Positions 49,396 through 56,248 of a stretch of DNA of 64,000 nucleotides are shown piece by piece. Where the stretch lies: contig CALKXJ010000020.1 of the NCBI GenBank assembly GCA_938003835.1, positions 62,001-126,000 of the forward strand, read 5' to 3'. The notes below the pieces were generated by a model. That model had not been told where the DNA came from, searched no databases, and saw only the letters and a list, made by a program, of their open reading frames with translations. Source of the DNA: an uncultured Bryobacteraceae bacterium (GTDB taxonomy: Bacteria > Acidobacteriota > Terriglobia > Bryobacterales > Bryobacteraceae). Position 1 is the stretch's first letter, and every line of letters begins with the position of its first letter. A program made the position numbers and the translations under genes.

Positions 49396-51576
49396 ATGAA
49401 AGCCTGCCTATGCTGGACCGTCCTGTGGGCGGCCTGCCTTGGGGCGGCCGAGCCCGCTTATTATCAGTTCGCCGTCGATCAGGACCGGCTGGGCGGCGAT
49501 GTCGATTTCAGCTTCCTCAACCGGCCTCTCGAGCCGCGGGATCGCATCTTCGTCCGCGGCGCCGAGTTCCGGAGGGTGGGCGCGGACCTGGAGCCAGGCA
49601 CCTGCGACGACGAACCTGTCCGCTTCTTCGGCGTCAACCTCGCCTTCGGCGGCAATTTTCCCGAGGAGCGGAGTGCCGAACGGATTGCCCGGCGACTGCG
49701 GCGCCTCGGGGTCAACATCGTCCGCCTGCACCACATGGATACGAGTCCGGACGCCAAACCGGAGACGGCGCGCAGCATCCTCACCACCGAGCCATATCCG
49801 ACCTTCAATCCGGTGACGGTGGCGCGCCTGCGCCGCTTCATCGACGCGCTGGCAGCCGAAGGCATCTATATCAACCTCAATCTCAAGGTGGGCTACGTGT
49901 TCCGGCCGGAGGTGGACGGCGTGCCGGCGCCGGCCGCCGGCTCGATGCCGACGCAGAGCAAGCCGCTTCACATCTTCCATCCGCGCATGGTCGGGCTCCA
50001 GACGGAGTACGCCCGCCGGCTGATCGAGGTGCTGGGCCTTAAAGGCCACCCGGCACTGGCGATGGTGGAGATCAGCAACGAGAGCTCGCTCGTTTGGGCC
50101 TGGCAGCGACGGCAGCTCGATCGGTACTTGACCGGCGCCTACCACGAAGAGCTCGAGCGGCAATGGAACGCCTTCCTGCGTTCCCGCCGCGGTCTCGAGG
50201 CGGAGATGCCGCTGATCAAGGATACAGCCGACGAGCCGGAGGAGCTGCTCGAAGACTATCTGTTGTTTCTGGCGGAAACCGACCGAGCGTATCTCAACCG
50301 CATGGCCGCCGCCGTCCGCGAGGCGACCGACGAACTCACTCCCATCACTGGCACCCAAATGGGCTTCGGCGGGCTGCTCAACCTGGACTCCCACCAGGAG
50401 CTGGACTACGTCGACGAGCACTTTTATATCGACCACTACAATTTCCCCGGTCGGGCGTGGGATCCCCGCGATTGGCGTATTCGGGACAGCTCGGCCACCG
50501 GCAGCGGCCTGCGAACCTATCTCCAGGTGGCTGCCGCGCGCCGGGCCGGACGTCCCTACACGGTAAGCGAGTTCAACCAGAACTGGCCCAACCGCCAAGC
50601 CGCCGAGTTGGATCCGACGATCGCCGCCTTCGGCGCATTCCAGGACTGGAACGCGCTGATGCACTTTGCCTACGCGCACGCGGCCCACTGGGATCTTGAG
50701 GCGCCCTCGGGTTTCGATCTGGTGAGCGATCACACGAAACTGGTGGCTTTCGGGCAGGCGGCGTGGCTGTTCCGCAGCGGCGCGATCCGCCCCGGTCAAC
50801 AGCGCATCGAAATACCGGTTCCCCTCGAGCTGCGGCTGGCAGCGGCTCGAGCCAGGCGGATCCGCGACCTCCCCGAGTTCTTTCAGGAGAGGCTCGGCCT
50901 CGCGCCCGAGACGATCTTCGTTCATCCGGTCGGGCTGGTGATGAACGACACGGGCGAGTTGCCGGATTCTGCCCGCCAACGGCCGGAAGCGCCGTACCGA
51001 GCGGATACAGGCGAACTGAGTTTCGATCCGGCCCGGAGGCTGTTGTTGATCCACGCACCCCTGGCCGCCGGGGTCTTTGGCTTTGCGGGGTACGAGCGGG
51101 TAGCTGCCGGCGACATCGAACTCGAATTGGCCCCTTCCTCACGCGGCTTTGCAGCGGTTCTGGTGACGGCGCTCGACGGCCAGCCGATCTGCGAGTCGGG
51201 CCGGCTGCTGGTGACGACTCCTGGCCACACCCTTCGGTCCAAGTCCGGAACGGAGCCACCGGAGCCGCAGCGGCTGGTTCTCTACCCGGGCACGAAGGAT
51301 TGGTGGACCCTGGAGCCGGACCCGGAGGAGCCCGCGAGACCTTCCGGCAGCCGTAGCGGGGGCCATGGGCCGGTCTGGATGGAACGCATCGAGAGCCGGC
51401 TCACGGTCCGCACCTCGGCCGGGCGCGTGGCGGTCTATCCGCTCGATCGGGCCGGTGCCCGGGGAGAGCCGTTGGAGAAGAGATTCGTTTCGGCGGTGCC
51501 TGGCGGCTTTGCGATTCATTTCCACGCCGAAGGCCAGCAGCCGGCACCCTGGTACGTGATCGAAGCCGAACGCTGA
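49396..51576 (+). CDS. Exported large glycosidase-like protein (GH-A clan type)
   Basis: 726 residues with a signal peptide (MKACLCWTVLWAACLGAAEP). TIM-barrel features: VRFFGVNLAFGGNFPEERS, RRLGVNIVRLHHMDTSPD, likely acid/base Glu229 (MVEISNESSLVWAW) and likely nucleophile Glu392 (YTVSEFNQNWPN), followed by beta-rich C-terminal domains of about 250 residues. It resembles uncharacterised glycosidases of clan GH-A (cellulase/mannanase type) but I cannot give a family number. GGGAG lies before the ATG. Divergent from the GH5-like gene. Confidence 0.82.
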   Translation: MKACLCWTVLWAACLGAAEPAYYQFAVDQDRLGGDVDFSFLNRPLEPRDRIFVRGAEFRRVGADLEPGTCDDEPVRFFGVNLAFGGNFPEERSAERIARRLRRLGVNIVRLHHMDTSPDAKPETARSILTTEPYPTFNPVTVARLRRFIDALAAEGIYINLNLKVGYVFRPEVDGVPAPAAGSMPTQSKPLHIFHPRMVGLQTEYARRLIEVLGLKGHPALAMVEISNESSLVWAWQRRQLDRYLTGAYHEELERQWNAFLRSRRGLEAEMPLIKDTADEPEELLEDYLLFLAETDRAYLNRMAAAVREATDELTPITGTQMGFGGLLNLDSHQELDYVDEHFYIDHYNFPGRAWDPRDWRIRDSSATGSGLRTYLQVAAARRAGRPYTVSEFNQNWPNRQAAELDPTIAAFGAFQDWNALMHFAYAHAAHWDLEAPSGFDLVSDHTKLVAFGQAAWLFRSGAIRPGQQRIEIPVPLELRLAAARARRIRDLPEFFQERLGLAPETIFVHPVGLVMNDTGELPDSARQRPEAPYRADTGELSFDPARRLLLIHAPLAAGVFGFAGYERVAAGDIELELAPSSRGFAAVLVTALDGQPICESGRLLVTTPGHTLRSKSGTEPPEPQRLVLYPGTKDWWTLEPDPEEPARPSGSRSGGHGPVWMERIESRLTVRTSAGRVAVYPLDRAGARGEPLEKRFVSAVPGGFAIHFHAEGQQPAPWYVIEAER

Positions 51577-51711
51577 GACCTCCCGGATACGGTCGTCGCC
51601 TGGCTGGAATGGCGGTGGCGCTCCGGTCTTGGGCGGCACGAGCAGGGGGAATCGTCCCGGCTTGGATGCGTGGTGGAAACGGAGGCAGTTCGGGCCGGCA
51701 GCAACCAGTAC

Positions 51712-51740
51712 TTGACAAACGGCTCAGAAAACCTTAAGAT
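51712..51740 (+). promoter_or_regulatory. Sigma-70-type promoter (TTGACA-N17-TAAGAT)
   Basis: TTGACA at 51712-51717, 17-base spacer, TAAGAT at 51735-51740. Predicted start near 51747, giving a leader of about 130 bases before the cytochrome gene. One of two consensus -35 promoters in the window. Confidence 0.7.
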
Positions 51741-51879
51741 TCCAATCTGGAGTTTTTGGTCAAACTTGCTGTGCCGCTCCCGGAGAGGGGCAGGGAGCGC
51801 GGGCAGGAAACGGGGAAGGGGCCCATACGGCCGGAATTCGGATCAGCGTTCCGAGCCTGCGAGGGGAAAGGAGCGGGTT
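51741..51879 (+). promoter_or_regulatory. Structured leader of the cytochrome/ferredoxin/NrfD operon
   Basis: Non-coding stretch of about 130 bases between promoter and first gene. It contains a hairpin with seven-pair arms (CGCTCCC at 51775-51781 and GGGAGCG at 51793-51799, eleven-base loop). No known riboswitch was recognised. The ribosome site AAAGGAG is at 51867-51873. Confidence 0.45.
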
Positions 51880-52338
51880 GTGAAAGGCCGTTGGCAAAAT
51901 TCGATTCACTTGATCCGGCCAGCGGCGGTCTTCCTGGCCGGGCTTGTCCTGTTTCTGGTGGTGCGGGTTTTTGTTGTGCCTCCAACTTTCGGACAGTTTG
52001 GACACTATCGCGGGGCGGTGCTGGATGAGATCCGGGCCCTGCCGGTGAAGTACGCCGGCCAGCAAGCCTGCGCCGCCTGCCACGAAGAGGAAACACACCT
52101 CAAAAGCAAAGGCAAACACGCCAGCGTGGCGTGCGAAACCTGCCACGGCCCCGCAGCACAGCATGCGGAGGATCCCGGATCGGTCAGGCCAGGGAAGCCC
52201 GAGGAGACGGCCTTGTGCGCGGGCTGTCACGAGATGGACGCGGCCAAACCGAAGTGGTTCCCGCAGGTGAATACCAAGGAGCACATGGCCGGGATGCGGT
52301 GCCTGGAGTGTCACCCCGCCCATGATCCGGCGCCTTGA
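51880..52338 (+). CDS. Membrane-anchored tetraheme c-type cytochrome
   Basis: 152 residues. One N-terminal membrane segment (about residues 15-33, AAVFLAGLVLFLVVRVFVV) and four CxxCH haem motifs, Cys at 64/67 with His68, 85/88 with His89, 113/116 with His117, and 141/144 with His145, giving a periplasmic tetrahaem domain. It resembles the cytochrome subunits of quinol-linked redox complexes (NrfH- or DsrJ-like roles). Starts at GTG (51880), with AAAGGAG upstream. First gene of the operon with the ferredoxin-type and NrfD-type proteins. Confidence 0.9.
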   Translation: MKGRWQNSIHLIRPAAVFLAGLVLFLVVRVFVVPPTFGQFGHYRGAVLDEIRALPVKYAGQQACAACHEEETHLKSKGKHASVACETCHGPAAQHAEDPGSVRPGKPEETALCAGCHEMDAAKPKWFPQVNTKEHMAGMRCLECHPAHDPAP

Positions 52339-52356
52339 GAGAGAAGGGAGAAGGGT

Positions 52357-53100
52357 ATGGAGACGACGCGCCGAGAGATCTTAAAAGGAGCCGGTCTGCT
52401 TTTGATTTTGGGGGCGCGGGCCAATCCCGGCGGGGCGCCCCAGACGGCCGCCGCCGCAGGGAGCTACGATCCGCACCAGCACCTATGGGCGATGACGATC
52501 GACATCGACAAGTGCATCGGCTGCGGCCACTGTGTGCGCGCCTGCGCGCAGGAAAACGACGTACCGGAGGAGTATTTTCGGACCTGGATCGAGCGGTACG
52601 AAATTGATGGCAGCAACCTGGAGCACCCGACGGTCACCTCGCCAGACGGCGGCAAACACGGCTTTCCGCCTTCCTCGGAGACGAGGACCAAACAGTTCTT
52701 CGTGCCGAAGCTGTGCAACCACTGCCTGGAATCGCCCTGCGTGCAAGTCTGCCCGGTGGGGGCGACGTTCCACTCGCCGGACGGGGTAGTGCTGGTGGAC
52801 GAGTCCTATTGCCTGGGTTGCCGTTACTGCGTGCAGGCCTGCCCGTACGGCTGCCGCTACATTCATCCCGAGAAGTTGACGGTGGACAAGTGCACGTTCT
52901 GTTACCACCGCATCACCAAAGGGCTCACCACCGCCTGTTGCGAAGCTTGTCCGACGCAAGCGCGGGTGCTGGCGGATTTGAAGAATCCCGCCGATCCGGT
53001 GCATGCCTTTCTGAGGGAGAACAAGGTTCAGGTTCTCAAGCCGCACATGGCCACGCGCTCCAAGGTGTTCTACCGTGCGCTGGACGGCGCCGTGCGTTGA
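52357..53100 (+). CDS. Tat-signal 4Fe-4S ferredoxin-type protein (NrfC/DsrO/HybA class)
   Basis: 247 residues. Twin-arginine signal (METTRREILKGAGLLL), then four ferredoxin-type Cys groups: CIGCGHCVRAC (53-63), CNHCLESPCVQVCPVG, CLGCRYCVQACPYGC and CTFCYHRI with CCEACPTQA, consistent with four 4Fe-4S clusters (16 Cys in total). This is the electron-transfer subunit of the NrfC/DmsB/PsrB class that links a catalytic periplasmic subunit to an NrfD-type quinone subunit. Located 18 bases after the tetraheme gene and followed by NrfD at 22 bases. Confidence 0.93.
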   Translation: METTRREILKGAGLLLILGARANPGGAPQTAAAAGSYDPHQHLWAMTIDIDKCIGCGHCVRACAQENDVPEEYFRTWIERYEIDGSNLEHPTVTSPDGGKHGFPPSSETRTKQFFVPKLCNHCLESPCVQVCPVGATFHSPDGVVLVDESYCLGCRYCVQACPYGCRYIHPEKLTVDKCTFCYHRITKGLTTACCEACPTQARVLADLKNPADPVHAFLRENKVQVLKPHMATRSKVFYRALDGAVR

Positions 53101-53122
53101 ACGAAGGAGGTGAAGCAAGACG

Positions 53123-54319
53123 ATGGGTCCGGTGCCGGGCGTAGAAGGCTTCATGTATCCGAATGAAGTGGAGCTGCAATGGAGCCTGCTCATCGTGCTG
53201 TATCCTTACATCACCGGCCTGGTGGCGGGAGCATTCATCCTCGCTTCGCTGGAGCGGGTGTTCCGGGTCAAGGCGGTGAAGCCGACCTACCGTCTGGCGT
53301 TGCTGACGGCGTTGGCCTTCCTGCTGGTGGCCCCCCTGCCCCTGCAACTCCATCTGGGCCATCCGGAGCGCAGCTTCGCGATGTTCCTGACGCCTCATCG
53401 CTCTTCCGCCATGGCGATGTTCGGCTTCGTCTATCTCTGGTATCTGCTGGTCGTGCTGCTGGCCGAGATCTGGCTGGATTACCGGGCGGACATCGTGCGA
53501 ATGGCGACCGTGGAGACCGGTTGGAGGCGCTGGCTGTACCGGGTGCTCACTTTAGGGTCGATGAACGTCAGCGAGCAGGCGCGGGCGGTGGACGAGCGGG
53601 TGGGCTATTGGATTACGATCATCGGAATTCCGTCCGCCTTTCTGTTGCACGGCTATGTGGGATTCATCTTCGGGTCGGTCAAGGCGAATGCCTGGTGGTC
53701 GACCCCACTGATGCCGATCGTCTTCCTGTTCTCGGCGATGGTCTCCGGCATCGCTGCGGTCATGTTGCTCTACATGGCCGCCATGCGCCTCCAGGGCAGA
53801 AAGCTGGACATGCTCTGTCTGGACACGATCGCCAGGTATCTTTTTTACGTTTTTCTTATCGATTTTTCCCTGGAAATGCTGGATCTGGTTCACCGGATTT
53901 ACGAAGCGGACGAATCTTTCCGCAGCCTGGATTTCATGGTGCATTCGCGGCTTTGGACCTCGCAGGTGGTGGTGCAAATCCTGCTGGGCACCTGCGTTCC
54001 TCTCCTTCTGCTGGCGTCGGTGCTGCTCTTCAGATTCAGCGAGACGGCGCGGAAGCACATCTACGTGGTCGCGGGGATCCTGACGCTGGTAGGGATCTTT
54101 GCGATGCGGTGGAATGTCGTCATTGGGGGCCAGCTGTTTTCCAAGAGCTATCTGGGCTACACATCCTACAAACTGGACTTCGCCACTCGGGAAGGATTAC
54201 TGCCGGCGATCGTCTTGATGCTGCTTCCCTTCGCCATTCTGTGGGTTCTCGTGAAGCTGCTGCCTCCGTGGAAGCCGGAGGAGGAGGGCCGAGATGGCGT
54301 CTGCGCCGTCGCCTCTTGA
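53123..54319 (+). CDS. nrfD: NrfD/PsrC-type quinone-interacting membrane protein
   Basis: 398 residues with about ten membrane segments. NrfD features: YPYITGLVAGAFILASLERV near the N-terminus, PLPLQLHLGHPERSFAMF after the second segment, and repeated aromatic helix ends. The family oxidises or reduces menaquinone or ubiquinone and passes electrons to a 4Fe-4S subunit. Strong AAGGAGGTGA (53104-53113) sets the start. No molybdopterin catalytic subunit precedes or follows, so the complex resembles a DsrJOP- or Qrc-style module without an enzymatic head. Overlaps the next gene by 26 bases. Confidence 0.9.
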   Translation: MGPVPGVEGFMYPNEVELQWSLLIVLYPYITGLVAGAFILASLERVFRVKAVKPTYRLALLTALAFLLVAPLPLQLHLGHPERSFAMFLTPHRSSAMAMFGFVYLWYLLVVLLAEIWLDYRADIVRMATVETGWRRWLYRVLTLGSMNVSEQARAVDERVGYWITIIGIPSAFLLHGYVGFIFGSVKANAWWSTPLMPIVFLFSAMVSGIAAVMLLYMAAMRLQGRKLDMLCLDTIARYLFYVFLIDFSLEMLDLVHRIYEADESFRSLDFMVHSRLWTSQVVVQILLGTCVPLLLLASVLLFRFSETARKHIYVVAGILTLVGIFAMRWNVVIGGQLFSKSYLGYTSYKLDFATREGLLPAIVLMLLPFAILWVLVKLLPPWKPEEEGRDGVCAVAS

Positions 54320-56054
54320 ACATGCCAAAGGCGAGCTCGAAGAGAGGCTGAACCGGATCGAGGCGCGGCTGGGGGAAATCGAGCGGCGGCTGGGGATCGC
54401 CGATGGCGCGGCGCTGGGTGCAGGCGCTGCTGCGGAAACCGCGGCGGAGTCGCCGGAGCGGCAGTGGGTGGAGGCGGGGCATCTGCCGGGGCTCGCGGGC
54501 AAGTCGTTGCTGGGTCTGGCGGCCGCCTATCTGCTCCGGGCTTTCACCGAAAGCGGCATGCTGGCGCCCGCCGTCGGGGTCGCGCTCGGACTGATCTACG
54601 CCCTGGCCTGGCTGGTATGGGCGGCTCGCACGCCGGCGAGCGAAGCGCTCACCGTGCTGGTGAGGGCGCTGACATCGGCGCTCATTCTCGGCCCGCTGCT
54701 CTGGGAGGCCCACCTGAGATTTCGAGCGATCGATTCCTGGCAGACGGCCGGCGTTCTGGTGTTGTTCGTGGGGATGGCGCTGGCGATCTCCTGGCGCAAG
54801 AATCACACCGCGGTGGCGCTCATCGGCTCCTTGGCCGGAATGTTTCTGAGCGCGGCCTTCCTGCTCCGCACCCACGATCTGGTCCCTTATACCGTGGCGT
54901 TGCTGGCGATGGCGGCCGCCGTGGAGGCTTCGGCCTGTCTCGAGCACTACCTGGGAGAACGCTGGATCGTTGCGGGGGTGACGAACCTCGCCGTGCTGCT
55001 GCTGACTTTCATCGCGACGAAGCCGCCGGGCAGCCTGCGGAGCTATGTGCCGGTGGATCGGGCGGAGGCGATCGCAGCGCAGGCGGCTCTGGTGGGGATT
55101 TATCTGGCCAGCACGATGGTGAGGACGCTTTTACGAGGATTCCGAATCTCCGTGTTCGAGCTGGCCCAGGCGACAGCCGCGCTCGGCATTGGCGTCTGGG
55201 GCGCCATCACGGTGGCCCACGGACACCCCCGGGCGGTTCTGGCGGCGGGCCTGTTCTGCGGCCTCTCCGGGATTCTGTGCTACGTGGTCTCCTTTGCGTT
55301 CCTGGAGCGCCGGGCGAGAAACGACCGGAATTTTTACAGCTATGCCAGTTTCGGGCTGGCGCTGGTGCTGGCCGCGAGCGGATTGCTGCTCGCAGGCACC
55401 GCGCGCGTGCTGCTGTGGGCCGCACTCGCTACGGCCTTTGTCGTGGCCGGGCGCGAGTCCGGACGCATGCTGCTGAAGCTACATGCCGGCATCTACGCGT
55501 CGCTTGCGGTCTCCGTGTCCGGGCTTGCCGCGACAGCGAACGCGAGCTTGCTGGGCCACGGGCCGCATGAAGCCGGTAGCGGCGCCCCGGCGATGTGGAT
55601 TGCTGCGGCCGGGGCTTTGAGCGGTTACGGGCTGCTGCTGCGAAGCGGATTGCCGCAACATGGCACCGCCGTCTATCGGCTGGCAAGCCTGCTTTTGGGG
55701 GCGGGGGCGCTCTGGTCGCTGGCGGCGGCGGGCGCCGTGGCCGTAGGCCTCTGGTGCAGCAGAGCACCGGGAGCCCCGCGCTTTTGTCCGGCGCTGCTGA
55801 CGGCTGTGCTGGCGGCTGTGGCGGCCGCGGCGGGGCTTGGTTTCCGGCACTGGCACCGCCAAGAGCTGAAATGGATGGCTTGGCTGCTCACACTTGCGGC
55901 AACCTACAAGATCTTCTTCCAGGACTTGCCGAAAGCCCACCCGTTCGCGATCGTCTTTTCGCTGCTGCTGTTTGGCGCCCTGCTAATCTGGATGCCGCGG
56001 CTGACGAGACAAACCCAGCCCGGCCGCGTTCCGCCTGGCGCCGACTCTTCCTGA
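54294..56054 (+). CDS. Large polytopic membrane protein with N-terminal coiled coil (DUF2339-like)
   Basis: 586 residues: an N-terminal charged coiled coil (about 8-40, HAKGELEERLNRIEARLGEI) then at least 14 hydrophobic segments filling the rest. The layout matches DUF2339-type membrane proteins of unknown role. It overlaps NrfD by 26 bases with GGAGGAGGG upstream of its ATG, so it belongs to the operon, but a link to electron transfer is only inferred from position. Confidence 0.75.
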   Translation: MASAPSPLEHAKGELEERLNRIEARLGEIERRLGIADGAALGAGAAAETAAESPERQWVEAGHLPGLAGKSLLGLAAAYLLRAFTESGMLAPAVGVALGLIYALAWLVWAARTPASEALTVLVRALTSALILGPLLWEAHLRFRAIDSWQTAGVLVLFVGMALAISWRKNHTAVALIGSLAGMFLSAAFLLRTHDLVPYTVALLAMAAAVEASACLEHYLGERWIVAGVTNLAVLLLTFIATKPPGSLRSYVPVDRAEAIAAQAALVGIYLASTMVRTLLRGFRISVFELAQATAALGIGVWGAITVAHGHPRAVLAAGLFCGLSGILCYVVSFAFLERRARNDRNFYSYASFGLALVLAASGLLLAGTARVLLWAALATAFVVAGRESGRMLLKLHAGIYASLAVSVSGLAATANASLLGHGPHEAGSGAPAMWIAAAGALSGYGLLLRSGLPQHGTAVYRLASLLLGAGALWSLAAAGAVAVGLWCSRAPGAPRFCPALLTAVLAAVAAAAGLGFRHWHRQELKWMAWLLTLAATYKIFFQDLPKAHPFAIVFSLLLFGALLIWMPRLTRQTQPGRVPPGADSS

Positions 56055-56248
56055 AGACACCCCTGCGGGATTGCGCATACCCCCCGCAACGACGGCTCGC
56101 ACGTGTTGCCTGGGGCCTGCGCAAGCCTGATCTTGCCTGCTCGCCGCCTCGCTTTTCGGGACGCACTGGCCCGCAGAGCCGGCCCGCAACGACTCGGTGC
56201 CGAGCCACGATCGGCCCGGCCGCCCCCTATGGGATAATCGCGGCAGGG

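Noticed and set aside
51741-51879. Riboswitch in the leader of the cytochrome operon
   Set aside because: Only a simple hairpin was seen; no conserved riboswitch core could be recognised.
53179-54351. Plus-strand alternative frame over nrfD
   Set aside because: Gly/Arg/His-rich shadow; the real NrfD frame has ten membrane segments and a strong ribosome site.
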